This document shows positions 24,402 through 33,467 of a stretch of 64,000 bases of DNA, piece after piece (within the stretch, counting starts at the first letter, position 1; each line of letters opens with the position of its first letter). Source of the DNA: Halobaculum saliterrae (lineage in GTDB: Archaea > Halobacteriota > Halobacteria > Halobacteriales > Haloferacaceae); the NCBI RefSeq assembly GCF_009831625.1, contig NZ_WUUS01000009.1, forward strand, positions 124,001-188,000. Direction: 5' to 3'. Made by a program: the position numbers and the translations under genes. The notes beneath the pieces were generated by a model. That model had not been told where the DNA came from. It did not search any database and saw only the letters and a list, made by a program, of their open reading frames with translations.

Positions 24402-25613
24402 TCAGGCCTCGACCTCGACCTCGTAGCCCGCCTCCTCCAGCGCGGCGACGACCTCCGCGGCGTGCTCGTGCCCGTGGGTCTCCAGTTCGATCTCCAGGTC
24501 CGCGGCATCGACGGCGATGTCGCGGGAGGTGCGGTCGTGGGTCAACGCGTAGACGTTGGCGTCCTCGCGGGCGATGATGGTCGCGACGCGCTCCAGTTCG
24601 CCGGGACGGTCCTTCAGTTCCAGCGAGACCTTGAGGTAGCGGCCCATCCGCACGAGCCCGCGGAGGATCACCGTGATCAGCGTGTTCATGTCGACGTTCC
24701 CGCCACACAGCGCCGGGACGATCACCTCCCCCTCCTCGTAGTCGAACCGCTCCTCCAGCACCGCCGCGAGTGCCACCGCGCCCGCGCCCTCGACGACGGT
24801 CTTCGAGCGCTCCAGAAGGAGAGTGAGCGTTTCGGCGATCGCCTCGTCGTCGACGGTGACGACCTCGTCGACCCGTTCGCGGATGTACGGGAACGTGTGC
24901 TCGCCGACCTCCCGCACCGCGATGCCGTCGGCGACCGTGTCGACGCCGCTCAACTCGACGCGTTCCCCCTCCTCCATCGACCGGGCGGCCGAATCGGCCC
25001 CGGCGGCCTGCACGCCGACGACGCGCACGTCGTCGAGCGCGCCCTTCATCGCCGTCGCGACCCCCGAGATCAGGCCGCCACCCCCGATCGGAACGACGAC
25101 GGTGTCCACCTCGGGGCACTGTTCGGCGATCTCGAGGCCGATCGTCCCCTGGCCGGCCATCACGCGCTCGTCCTCGAACGCGTGGACGTACACCCTGTCC
25201 TCCTCGCGTTCGAGCTCGTGGGCGTGCGCCTGCGCCTCGTCGTAGTCGATGCCGTGCAGGACGACGTCGCCGCCGTAGCGCTTGGTCGCCTCGACCTTCG
25301 AGACCGGCGCGTACTTCGGCATCACGATGGTCGAGTCCACGCCCGCCCGCGTCGCCGCCAGCGCGACGCCCTGCGCGTGGTTGCCGGCGCTGGCGGTGAC
25401 GACGCCGCGCTCGCGTTCCTCGTCGGTGAGGGCGGCGATCCGGTTCATCGCGCCGCGGATCTTGAACGCGCCGGTTCGCTGGGTGTTCTCCAACTTCAGA
25501 TTGATCTCCGCCCCCGTCAGTCGCGAGAAGCTATGTGAGTAGTTCAGGGGCGTCCGTACCGCGACCTGTTCGACGTGCTCGCGGGCGGCGAGCACGTCCT
25601 CGTAGTCGAGCAT
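24402..25613 (-). CDS. ilvA: Threonine ammonia-lyase (threonine dehydratase)
   Basis: A PLP enzyme forming 2-oxobutanoate from threonine for isoleucine synthesis. The 403 residues have the Schiff-base Lys51 in RTGAFKIRGA, SAGNHAQGVALAA, PIGGGGLISGV for phosphate binding and a Ser/Cys site ALCGGN. A C-terminal ACT-like domain begins LELKDRPGELERVATI and runs to the end. One ACT domain, as here, is the short catabolic/biosynthetic form. The ATG at 25613 fits the family. A perfect hairpin directly abuts this ATG in the leader. Confidence 0.94.
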   Translation of the reverse strand: MLDYEDVLAAREHVEQVAVRTPLNYSHSFSRLTGAEINLKLENTQRTGAFKIRGAMNRIAALTDEERERGVVTASAGNHAQGVALAATRAGVDSTIVMPKYAPVSKVEATKRYGGDVVLHGIDYDEAQAHAHELEREEDRVYVHAFEDERVMAGQGTIGLEIAEQCPEVDTVVVPIGGGGLISGVATAMKGALDDVRVVGVQAAGADSAARSMEEGERVELSGVDTVADGIAVREVGEHTFPYIRERVDEVVTVDDEAIAETLTLLLERSKTVVEGAGAVALAAVLEERFDYEEGEVIVPALCGGNVDMNTLITVILRGLVRMGRYLKVSLELKDRPGELERVATIIAREDANVYALTHDRTSRDIAVDAADLEIELETHGHEHAAEVVAALEEAGYEVEVEA

Positions 25614-25813
25614 ACACCGGCTTCGCCGGTCGCCGGTGTATCGGTTGTGGTCACCGCAGTCGGTCGGACGGGAGTCGAGCTGGTCGAGCGGGCTCCACGT
25701 CCGCTCCGGGCGAACGGGCCAGCGAGCCGACGGCTCGCGAGCGGAAAGTGGGGAAAGAGGGGGAATGCACGCGTGTGACGTGCAAGAGCAGACAGGCACC
25801 CCGAGTATATAAA
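25614..25813 (-). promoter_or_regulatory. ilvA leader: distant TATA box and a start-codon-adjacent hairpin
   Basis: The minus strand holds a strong TATA box, TTTATATA (25806-25813). If used, transcription starts near 25780, giving a leader of about 165 nt, unusual where most genes look leaderless. The last 26 bases before the ATG (25614-25639) form ACACCGGC / GCCGGTGT around a 10-base loop. An alternative, mutually exclusive stem ACCGGC-GAA-GCCGGT shares the 3' arm. Alternatively a weak GATACA element near 25640 gives a leaderless transcript. Confidence 0.5.
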
Positions 25814-25901
25814 AGTAATTCACGCGGAGTGGAAGTGAAACCGCAAGACAGCAGCCACCTCCAGTCGGCGTCAGACGCTCGTCCGCCTCCCGTCGCGCGC
25901 T

Positions 25902-26375
25902 TCAACCTTGCGGCTGTACCCGCACCGTGACGCCGCGGTCACGGACCGCGCGTACGACCCGCGCCTCGAAGGATCCGTCCCCCGGCCACGTCGCCGGCGC
26001 GTCGAGTCGGCCTGGGTCGCCGACGTACACCGCGGCCTCGCCCCGTCGCTCGCCGTCCGGGGCGACCAGCGGAACCGACACCCGCACGTACAGCCCGTCG
26101 TCGACCCCCTCGTACGCGTCGAGCGCCGCGATCTCGTCGGTGCGCAGCAGTCGACCGCCGACCGTCGCGTCGGCGCCGATACCGTCGTCGACGCGGTCGC
26201 CGCCGATGCGGTCCCCGCCGGCGTCCTCGCCCCGGAGGGGCGGTGCGAGCGTCGGGTAGCGACCCTCGACGACGCGCAGCCCCTCCAGCCTCGCGGCGCC
26301 GACGAACGCGAACGAGTCGAGCAGTTCGTGCACCCGGTCGGGCTCCGTGAGCGTGCCGTACACGAACACGTCCAT
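25902..26375 (-). CDS. Gamma-glutamylcyclotransferase (AIG2-like) family protein
   Basis: A 157-residue GGCT-fold protein. It starts MDVFVYGTLTEPDRV, the substrate-binding Y-G-T-L loop, and continues LEGLRVVEGRYPTLAPP. The catalytic acid lies in ALDAYEGVDDGLY. The Asp/Gly-rich loop around residues 50-68 (GEDAGGDRIGGDRVDDGIG) is an acidic insertion. Haloarchaea make gamma-glutamylcysteine, so a gamma-glutamyl amine or dipeptide substrate is plausible but unproven. Confidence 0.85.
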   Translation of the reverse strand: MDVFVYGTLTEPDRVHELLDSFAFVGAARLEGLRVVEGRYPTLAPPLRGEDAGGDRIGGDRVDDGIGADATVGGRLLRTDEIAALDAYEGVDDGLYVRVSVPLVAPDGERRGEAAVYVGDPGRLDAPATWPGDGSFEARVVRAVRDRGVTVRVQPQG

Positions 26376-26498
26376 GGGAGCCACAGTCCGCCCGTGGGTT
26401 TGGCTGTTTGGACGCGCCGGAGCCACCGCAGCGCCCTCGGTCGTTCCGGGGCGTTCCGCTTCCGGAACCGCCAAACCGCGGCCGTTCGAGGGGTGGAT

Positions 26499-27923
26499 AT
26501 GAGCCGGGAGCGCCTGCTCGGCGTCTGGCGGCGCGTGATCTCGCTCGCGTGGCCCGTGATGGCCGAGCAGACGTTCCGCACGGCGATGCGGACGACCGAC
26601 ATCATCGTCACCGCGCAGTTCTCCCCGGCGGCAGTCGTCGCCATCGGCCTTGCGGACCTGTACGCCCGGTTCCCGCTCCGGATCGGCCTCGGCCTCGGCG
26701 GCGGCGCCATCGCGCTCTCCAGTCAGGACACCGGCGCCGCCGCCGACGCGAACCGCGACGAGGCGGTGACGCAGGCGCTCCTGATGGGCCTGCTCGCGGG
26801 CGTCCCGTTCGTGTTCGTCGGGCTGTTCCTCGGCGAGCCGATCATCGCGCTCCTCGGCGCCGACGCGGACACCGCGGCGCTGGGGGGAACGTACCTCGCC
26901 ATCGTGTTCGCCACCGCGCCCGCGCGCCACGTCGCGCTCATCGGCGCGCGGTCGCTACAGGGCACCGGCGACACCCGCACACCGATGTACGTGAACGTGC
27001 TCGCGAACGCGCTCAACATCGCGGGGTCGTTCGTGCTGGGCCTGGGGCTCCTCGGCGCGCCGCGCCTCGACATCGTCGGCGTCGGCGTCGCGACCGCCGC
27101 CGCGAACGTGCTCACCGCCGCGCTCCTGCTGGCGGCGATGGCGACCTCGTGGGCCGACGCGAGCCTCGTCCGTCCCCGCGACACGGTGATCGCGAGACAA
27201 CTCCTCCGAGTGTCGACGCCGCGGGTGCTGGAGGGCTTCTCCGCGACGATCGCGGAGTTCCCGTTCAACGCGCTGCTGCTCGGGTTCGGGACGGAGGTCA
27301 ACGCCGGCTTCCAGATCGGTCGCCGGATGTACCAGCAGGTGACCGGCCCGCTCTCGCGCGGCTACAACGTGGCCGCCAGCGTCGTCGTCGGGCAGTCGCT
27401 CGGCGACGGCGACGCCGACGGCGCCCGCTACAACGGCTACGCGGTGGCGGGGCTCGGCCTCGCGACCGTCGGCGTCATCGGCGTCCTCCTGGTCGCGTTC
27501 GCGCCGGCGTTCGTCTCGGTGTTCACCGACGACGCCGGGACCGTCCCGCACGCGGTCGCGTTCGCCCGCGTGTACGGCGCGACCGCCGCGTTCCTCGTCG
27601 CCTTCACCGTCCTCTCGGGGGCGCTTCAGGGCGCAAGCGAGACGCGCGTTCCCCTCGTGGGACGGCTCGTCGGGACCTTCGGCTTCCTGCTCGGAACGAC
27701 GTATCTCGTCGGCGAGGTGCTCGGCTTCGGCGCACGGGGCGCGTATCTCGCGGTCGCCCTCCAGTACGTCTGCATGGCCGCGATCGTTCTCTGGGGGTTC
27801 CGCTACACGAACTGGGCGTCGCGGGCGGCCGAGATGATGGCCGAGCGCGGGAGTGCCGAGGGCGGCGACGAGGCGGACGGGGCCGGCGAGGGCGACCCGG
27901 CGGGCGGTCCGGGCGGATCGTAG
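26499..27923 (+). CDS. MATE family efflux transporter (first of tandem pair)
   Basis: A 474-residue 12-span cation-coupled multidrug and toxin exporter. The two MATE repeats begin SLAWPVMAEQTFRTAMRTTD and VSTPRVLEGFSATIAEFPFN. SLQGTGDTRTPMYVNVLANA in the first half and ALQGASETRVPLVGRLVGTF in the second are the standard repeated motifs. The acidic C-terminal tail (GGDEADGAGEGDPAGGPGG) is cytoplasmic. The ATG at 26499 follows a TATA-poor gap. A second MATE gene follows after 76 bases. Confidence 0.92.
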   Translation: MSRERLLGVWRRVISLAWPVMAEQTFRTAMRTTDIIVTAQFSPAAVVAIGLADLYARFPLRIGLGLGGGAIALSSQDTGAAADANRDEAVTQALLMGLLAGVPFVFVGLFLGEPIIALLGADADTAALGGTYLAIVFATAPARHVALIGARSLQGTGDTRTPMYVNVLANALNIAGSFVLGLGLLGAPRLDIVGVGVATAAANVLTAALLLAAMATSWADASLVRPRDTVIARQLLRVSTPRVLEGFSATIAEFPFNALLLGFGTEVNAGFQIGRRMYQQVTGPLSRGYNVAASVVVGQSLGDGDADGARYNGYAVAGLGLATVGVIGVLLVAFAPAFVSVFTDDAGTVPHAVAFARVYGATAAFLVAFTVLSGALQGASETRVPLVGRLVGTFGFLLGTTYLVGEVLGFGARGAYLAVALQYVCMAAIVLWGFRYTNWASRAAEMMAERGSAEGGDEADGAGEGDPAGGPGGS

Positions 27924-27999
27924 CCGACGCCGGCCGTCGCCGCGGGAACTCCTGTCTAAGGTCCGATATTTACAAGTGGGCGAGCCGCGGCGGTCCGGT

Positions 28000-29502
28000 G
28001 TGTCCCTCCGCTCGCGCGTCGCCGCGGGCCTCGACGACGCCCTCCCGACCGGGTGGTACCCGACCTGGCGGCGGGCGCTGGGCCTCGGCATCCCGGTGAC
28101 CGCCCGCAACGGTGTCGGCCAGCTCATGCGGACGACGGACGTCGTGATCTCTGCGGCGCTGTCGCCGGCCGCGGTCGTCGGCCTCGGCATCGCCGACCTC
28201 TTCGCCTCGCTCCCGTTCCGCGCGAGCGGCGGCGTCATCGGTGCGTCGTCGACTCTCACGAGTCAGGACACCGGCGCCGGCGCCGACGCGAACCGAGACG
28301 AGGCGTTCACCCAGGCGGCCCTGCTCGCCGCGCTGGTGACGCTCCCGTTCGCACTCGTCGGGATAGCGTTCGGCGAGGCGGTACTCGGGATCGTCGGGGC
28401 CGACGCGGAGTCCGCCCGCGAGGGGGCGCGCTACCTCGCGCTGGTGTCGGTCCCGATGCCGCTGGGTGCGCTCGCCGCGGTGTCGAGCGCGACGCTCGAG
28501 GCGACCGGTGACACCCGAACTCCGACGTACGTCTCGGTGCCGGCGTCCGTGTTCAACGCGGCCGCCTCGCTCGTGTTCGGTCTCGGTCTGCTGGGCGCGC
28601 CGCGGCTCGGGATCGTCGGGATCGGCGCGGCGTCGCTGGTCGCGATGACCGTCCGGTCGCTCGTGCTCGTGGGCTACGTGCACTTGCGCGGCCCCGTCGG
28701 GTTCGTCCGGCCGGGGGATCCCACGATCGCCCGACAGATCGTCCGCATCGGCGTCCCACAGAGCGCTGCGGGGCTCGTCACAGCTGTCGCGGTGTTCCCG
28801 TTCAACACGCTCGTCCTCCAGTTCGGGACCGCCGCCAACGCGGGGTATCAGCTCGCGTGGCGGGTGTACACACAGGTCCTCGCGCCGGTCGGGAGGGGTG
28901 TCTCCCGCGGCGCGAGCATCGTCGTCGGCCAGCGCCTCGGCGAGCGCGCCGCCGCCGATGCGGGCGGCGGAGGCGGCGACGCTGCCGGCGGCGATGACGA
29001 CGACGGAGGCGCTGACGTCGCTGCCGCCGAGAACGACGAGCCCGGGCTCCCGGCCGCGCGCGTGGCGACGGCGTTGGTCGTCCTCGGCGGTGGCATCGCG
29101 CTCCTGCTCGGCGGTGGAGTCGCCCTCGCGGCCGCGCCGATCGCCGGCCTCCTGGCCGCGGATCCGGCCGTCGCGGACGCCGCCACCCCGTTCATCACGG
29201 TGTTGGGACTGTCGGGAGTGCTCGGCATCACGAACGTCGTCGCCTCGGCGTCACTCGACGCCGCCGGCGAGACGCGGATCCCGTTCGCCTCGCGAGTCGT
29301 CGGGATGTTCGGCGGCTACGTCGGCGTCTCGTGGGGACTGTACGAGATCGCCGGGTGGGGGATCGAGGCCGCCTACGCCGGCCAGTTCGCCTGCTATGCG
29401 CTCATGCTCGCCGTGACGGCATGGGGACTCGTTCGGACCGACTGGGTCGGGCGGGCGACGGCCATGCTCGACGAGCGCGGAAGCGTCGGCTCGGACGGGT
29501 GA
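28000..29502 (+). CDS. MATE family efflux transporter (second of tandem pair)
   Basis: A 500-residue MATE protein starting with GTG at 28000; a TATA-like ATATTTA lies about 30 bases upstream, which supports a leaderless GTG start. The repeat landmarks are ARNGVGQLMRTTD, TLEATGDTRTPTYV, GVPQSAAGLVTAVAVFPFN and SLDAAGETRIPFASRVVG. It differs from its neighbour by a polar Gly/Asp-rich loop of about 35 residues (near 330-360, AAADAGGGGGDAAGGDDDDG) between the halves. It is paralogous to the upstream gene but well diverged. Confidence 0.9.
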   Translation: MSLRSRVAAGLDDALPTGWYPTWRRALGLGIPVTARNGVGQLMRTTDVVISAALSPAAVVGLGIADLFASLPFRASGGVIGASSTLTSQDTGAGADANRDEAFTQAALLAALVTLPFALVGIAFGEAVLGIVGADAESAREGARYLALVSVPMPLGALAAVSSATLEATGDTRTPTYVSVPASVFNAAASLVFGLGLLGAPRLGIVGIGAASLVAMTVRSLVLVGYVHLRGPVGFVRPGDPTIARQIVRIGVPQSAAGLVTAVAVFPFNTLVLQFGTAANAGYQLAWRVYTQVLAPVGRGVSRGASIVVGQRLGERAAADAGGGGGDAAGGDDDDGGADVAAAENDEPGLPAARVATALVVLGGGIALLLGGGVALAAAPIAGLLAADPAVADAATPFITVLGLSGVLGITNVVASASLDAAGETRIPFASRVVGMFGGYVGVSWGLYEIAGWGIEAAYAGQFACYALMLAVTAWGLVRTDWVGRATAMLDERGSVGSDG

Positions 29503-29553
29503 GAGATCGGGTCAGAAAGGCGGCGCCATCCGAGAGCGGTCCGAGTCGTCGCC

Positions 29554-29814
29554 TCAGCGACGCGCGTACCGGACGAGTTCGCGACCGAGGAAGCCGACCG
29601 CGAGGCCGGCGCCGAACGCGCGGGCGAGTCCGCTGCGGCGTCGCGCAGCGTATTCCTCGGGGAAGTAGTCCGTCATGAGGTCGAACATGCGCTCGCCGAC
29701 CTCGTGACGGACGAGTTGGCCGCGCTCTCCGGCTCGAGTTCGCGCCTCGCTTCGGACCTTCTCGGCGTACTCGCTGTAGTCGTCGCTTCGGGGAGTTTTG
29801 ATCTTTAGATCCAT
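29554..29814 (-). CDS. Hypothetical 86-residue protein with C-terminal membrane helix
   Basis: A charged N-terminal two-thirds (MDLKIKTPRSDDYSEYAEKV, with heptad-like helix) is followed by one hydrophobic segment at about 66-80 (ARAFGAGLAVGFLGREL) and a basic end YARR. It may be tail-anchored. Family not recognised. The upstream gap 29815-29921 holds TATA-like CTATACCC-type elements. Confidence 0.7.
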   Translation of the reverse strand: MDLKIKTPRSDDYSEYAEKVRSEARTRAGERGQLVRHEVGERMFDLMTDYFPEEYAARRRSGLARAFGAGLAVGFLGRELVRYARR

Positions 29815-29921
29815 ACACACTATACCCGCTCTGTGGATATAACCATTTCTCAGGCGCGTGTGAGCACGAGACTCGGAGCGATATCCGAGAGAAGTCGATC
29901 GAACGTCTACCAGTATCCGAT

Positions 29922-31058
29922 CTATCGCTCGTCGATCGGCACCCACTTCGCGTCCTTCTCGCCCACGTAGCGGGCCCGCGGACGGATCAGCCGGTTGTCC
30001 TCGAACTGCTCCATCACGTGCGCGGCCCAGCCGCCGGCGCGCGAGACGGCGAAGATGGGCGTGTAGATGTCGATCGGGATCCCCATCTGGTAGTACGTCG
30101 TCGCCGAGTAGAAGTCGACGTTCGGCGCGAGGCCCTTCTCCTCGGCCATGTACTCCTCGATGGCGACGCTCATCTCGTACCACTTCCGGTCGCCCGAGGC
30201 CTCGCCGAGTTCCTCCGAGCGGTCGCCGAGGATCTTCGCGCGCGGGTCCTTCACGTTGTAGACGCGGTGGCCGAAGCCGGCGACGCGGCGGCCCTCATCG
30301 AGCGCCCGCTTCACCCACTCGACGGGGTCCTCGTCGGCCTCGTCGACCTCCTGGAGCATCCGCATCACGTTGGCGTTGGCGCCGCCGTGGAGGCTCCCCG
30401 AGAGCGTGCCGACCGCGGAGGTGATCGCCGAGTGCATGTCCGCGAGCGTCGACGCCGTCACCGTCGCCGAGAAGGTGGAGGCGTTGAGGCCGTGGTCCGC
30501 GTGGAGCACGAGCGCCTGATCGAACACGTCGGCGGTGACCTCGTCAGGCACCTCGCCGTTGAGCATGTACAGGAAGTTCTCGGCGTGGCCCAGGTCCTCG
30601 CGCGGCTCGACGGGCTCGTCGCCGTCGCGGACGCGCGCGAACGCCGCCAGCGCCGTCGGCAGCTTCGCCGTGATCCGGCGCGCCTTGCGGACGTTCGCCT
30701 CGGGGTCCGTCGGGTCGGCGTCGGTGTCGGGGTCGGCCGCCGACAGCATCGAGGCGGCCGTGCGCATCGCCGCCATCGGCTCCTCGTCGGCCTCCGCGAG
30801 TCGCGTGACCGTCTCGAGCGTGTCGTCGTCGAGGGCGCGCTCGGCGCTCATCGCGTCCGCGAACGTTGACAGCTCCGACTCCGTCGGGAGTTCGCCGTTC
30901 CACAGGAGGTACACCGTCTCCTCGTAGGAGGCGTGTTCGGCGAGGTCCTCGATGGCGTAGCCGCGGTAGACGAGTTTGCCCTCGTCGCCGTCGATGAAGC
31001 TGAGGTCGGACTCGGCGACGAGGACGCCCTCCAGTCCCCGCTTGAGTTCGTCGGACAT
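29922..31058 (-). CDS. Citrate synthase
   Basis: Condenses acetyl-CoA and oxaloacetate at the TCA cycle entry. The 378 residues, the size of the archaeal/Gram-positive dimeric type, start MSDELKRGLEGVLVAESDLS. They have the active-site histidines in LHADHGLNAST and GHRVYNVKDPRAKIL and the aspartate in APNVDFYSAT. LSGSLHGGANANVM is also conserved. The start at 31058 fits the family, and the upstream in-frame ATG at 31112 is not conserved. Related 2-methylcitrate synthases share these motifs, so strict substrate is inferred from length and context. Confidence 0.92.
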   Translation of the reverse strand: MSDELKRGLEGVLVAESDLSFIDGDEGKLVYRGYAIEDLAEHASYEETVYLLWNGELPTESELSTFADAMSAERALDDDTLETVTRLAEADEEPMAAMRTAASMLSAADPDTDADPTDPEANVRKARRITAKLPTALAAFARVRDGDEPVEPREDLGHAENFLYMLNGEVPDEVTADVFDQALVLHADHGLNASTFSATVTASTLADMHSAITSAVGTLSGSLHGGANANVMRMLQEVDEADEDPVEWVKRALDEGRRVAGFGHRVYNVKDPRAKILGDRSEELGEASGDRKWYEMSVAIEEYMAEEKGLAPNVDFYSATTYYQMGIPIDIYTPIFAVSRAGGWAAHVMEQFEDNRLIRPRARYVGEKDAKWVPIDER

Positions 31059-31145
31059 ACCTCGGGATTCCGAGGGGCGGCCGAAAAGCGTTATCTTTCG
31101 GGAAGAACCCACACGCGTCGCCGGGTACGCTCCGGCGCGGACGTC

Positions 31146-31586
31146 TCACTCGTTCAGTGAGTCGTCGCCCGGCGTGACGCCCCAGGCGCCGCCGTCGCCG
31201 CCGCCGCCCGTCTTGAACGTCCCCCGCGCGTCGGCGACGTGGGTGCCGTCGACGTCCTCGATGGTCACCTCCGCGGTGGCGACGCTGCCGCCGTCGCGCA
31301 CGACGGTCGCCTCCGCGCGCAGGTCGGTCGTCGCCGGCGCGAGGTAGTCCATCCGCATGTCGACTGTCGGCGTCGGCTTGTGGTGCAGGGAGATGACCGC
31401 CGCGCCCGCGGCCGTGTCCGCCAGGGCGTACGTGACGCCGCCGTGGGCGATCCGCCGCCCCGGTACCGACGACAGCTCGTCGCGCATGGGGAGTTCGACG
31501 ACCGCGCGGCCGTCCGCGGCCTCCACCACGTCGAGTCCGAGGTGGTCGGCGAACGGCATCCCGTTGAGCAGGTCGGCGACGCTCAT
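31146..31586 (-). CDS. PaaI/YdiI family hotdog thioesterase
   Basis: A 146-residue hotdog-fold acyl-CoA thioesterase with MPFADHLGLDVVEAADGRAV, then RRIAHGGVTYALADTAAG. HGGVTYALAD carries the catalytic Gly-His-type motif and acidic residue of the family. PTVDMRMDYLAPATT follows. A glycine/acid tail ends the protein. Specific acyl substrate unknown. It is the same strand as citrate synthase, 87 bases upstream. Confidence 0.88.
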   Translation of the reverse strand: MSVADLLNGMPFADHLGLDVVEAADGRAVVELPMRDELSSVPGRRIAHGGVTYALADTAAGAAVISLHHKPTPTVDMRMDYLAPATTDLRAEATVVRDGGSVATAEVTIEDVDGTHVADARGTFKTGGGGDGGAWGVTPGDDSLNE

Positions 31587-31733
31587 CGCTCCCCCCGCTC
31601 GGCGTGCCCCGGAGAGTCGTGCATACGGTCGGGGTCGGTGTCGGGGAGCAAAAGCGGACCGAACCGACGCCGGACGGGTCGTCTCGAGGCGCTCGTCGCT
31701 CCGTTGTCCCTGACCGCTCCCGGCGTCCCTCGC

Positions 31734-32549
31734 TCAGTCGGCCGTGACGGCGCAGCCGTGCTCGTAATCGATCCCCTCGATGGAGTCGATGGGGTCGTCG
31801 CCGCACACCGGGCAGTCGGGGTTGCGCCGGTACGGCACCGTCTCGAAGGTCATGTCCATGGCGTCGTAGAACAGGAGCCGGCCGTCGAGCACCTCGCCCG
31901 CATCGAGCAGGAGCTTCACGGCCTCGGTCGCCTGCACGCAGCCGACGGTCCCGGGGAGCACGCCCAGCACGCCCGTGCTCGCGCAGTCGGGGATCTCGCC
32001 CGGCTCGGGCGCCTCGGGGAACAGACAGCGGTAGCAGGGGCCCTCGGGCACCAGCGTGGTCGCCTGCCCCTCGAACTTGTAGATGGAGCCGTGGGCGACC
32101 GGCGTGTCGGTCAGGCGCGCCACGTCGTTGACGAGATAGCGCGTGCCGAAGTTGTCCGAGGCGTCGACGACAACGTCGTAATCGGCGACCAACTCCTCGG
32201 CGTTGCCGGCGTCGAGCCACGTCTCGTGGGGCTCCACGTCCACGTCCGGGTTGAGGCGGCCGACGTACTCGGCGGCCGACTCGACCTTCGGGCACCCCAC
32301 GTCGGCGTCCGCGTGGACGATCTGTCGCTGGAGGTTCGACCGCTCGACCTCGTCGTCGTCGACGATACCGATACGGCCGACCCCCGCGGCCGCGAGATAC
32401 TGGATGACCGGCGAGCCGAGCCCGCCGGCGCCGACGACCAGCGCCGAGCCCTCCAGGAGCGCCTGCTGGCCCGCCGGGCCGACCTCGTCGAGGATGATGT
32501 GCCGCGAGTAGCGGTCGAGTTGGGTGGAGTCGAGCGCGAGTCCGGTCAT
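31734..32549 (-). CDS. ubaA: Ubiquitin-like activating enzyme E1 (UbaA/MoeB/ThiF family)
   Basis: In Haloferax the single E1-like protein UbaA adenylates SAMP proteins for protein conjugation, tRNA thiolation and molybdopterin synthesis. The 271 residues show GAGGLGSP (40-47) for ATP, DDDEVERSNLQRQ, the DASDNFGTRYLVN crossover, zinc cysteines C172/C175 (PCYRC) and C246/C249 (CPVC), and the catalytic Cys189 in IPDCASTGVLGVLPG. There is no rhodanese domain, as expected. The ATG at 32549 gives the conserved N-terminus LDRYSRHIILDEVG. NcsA, a SAMP2-pathway partner, lies at 51564. Confidence 0.92.
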   Translation of the reverse strand: MTGLALDSTQLDRYSRHIILDEVGPAGQQALLEGSALVVGAGGLGSPVIQYLAAAGVGRIGIVDDDEVERSNLQRQIVHADADVGCPKVESAAEYVGRLNPDVDVEPHETWLDAGNAEELVADYDVVVDASDNFGTRYLVNDVARLTDTPVAHGSIYKFEGQATTLVPEGPCYRCLFPEAPEPGEIPDCASTGVLGVLPGTVGCVQATEAVKLLLDAGEVLDGRLLFYDAMDMTFETVPYRRNPDCPVCGDDPIDSIEGIDYEHGCAVTAD

Positions 32550-32664
32550 GCTCGACTGTCGTTTCCGTACGGGCATAAGCGCCCTGCCGGCGGCGAGGCG
32601 GCCGGTGGACTGTGCGGCTCCGACCGTCGAGTGAGCCGGTTCGTGGGTCGCGTTCCGCCCGTCG

Positions 32665-33342
32665 CTATCGATCGTCGACGGCGCCCCGGACGAGCGTGGC
32701 CTCCGCTCGCCGGATGTGCTCGGCCGCCGTGCTCGGGGCACAGTCGAGACGCTCGGCCACGTCCGCCACCGTCGCACCCCGCGGCTCCTCGTAGTAGCCG
32801 GCGTCGACGGCGGCGGCGACGACCTCGCGCTGGCGATCGGTGAGTCCCGCGCCGGGGTCGACCGCCGCGCCGGCGCCGCTGCGAACCCGACGGACCGACA
32901 CGTCCACGCCGTCGGGGGTTCGGTCGATCGCCCGTCCGAGCGCGTCGCCGGTGCCGACGACCGAGAACCGCATCGAGCCGTCGGTGTCGTAGACGACGGG
33001 CGGGACGACCACGACGTTCCCGTCGGCGAACGCCTCGACGAGTCCGCGGTCGCGTTCGGTGAGGCGTTCGCGGACGTACAGGTAGAAGCCGTCGACGGTG
33101 GACTCGGCGGACGGTTCGACGACCTCGGCCGTGTCGACGCCGTCCAGCGCGGGAAGGAACGGCTCGGGCGGCCCGTCGATGTGGAACAGCAGGACGTTCG
33201 TCTCGCCGATCCGCGGGTTCCACTGGAGCAGCCGCGTCGGACCGAACTCCGGACGCTCGGCGACGAACGCGTGCATCGGATGCGTCGACGCCTCGTCGGG
33301 TTCGAGCCGGAGGGCGAGCGTCTTCACGCCCGACCGGATCAC
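32665..33342 (-). CDS. HTH-10 (Bat-type) transcriptional regulator
   Basis: A 225-residue regulator from the GTG at 33342 (VIRSGVKTLALRLEP), the last plausible start before the conserved sensor domain. The sensor half has MHAFVAERPEFGPTRLLQWN and VNLLFHIDG-like strands (TNVLLFHIDG). The HTH-10 half is LTDRQREVVAAAVDAGYYE, then ATVADVAERLDCAPSTAAEH. It is divergent from nuoCD (126-base gap), so it could regulate that gene. Confidence 0.85.
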   Translation of the reverse strand: MIRSGVKTLALRLEPDEASTHPMHAFVAERPEFGPTRLLQWNPRIGETNVLLFHIDGPPEPFLPALDGVDTAEVVEPSAESTVDGFYLYVRERLTERDRGLVEAFADGNVVVVPPVVYDTDGSMRFSVVGTGDALGRAIDRTPDGVDVSVRRVRSGAGAAVDPGAGLTDRQREVVAAAVDAGYYEEPRGATVADVAERLDCAPSTAAEHIRRAEATLVRGAVDDR

Positions 33343-33467
33343 GTGCCCGACACATAAACGATCCCAGATATGCGGGAAAACGGTCAGCGTTCGTCGGAAC
33401 CGATCGTCGGACACGACCGGCGACCCGTCGCCGTCCCCCGCGGCGGCCACCGGCCACACTCCCATCC

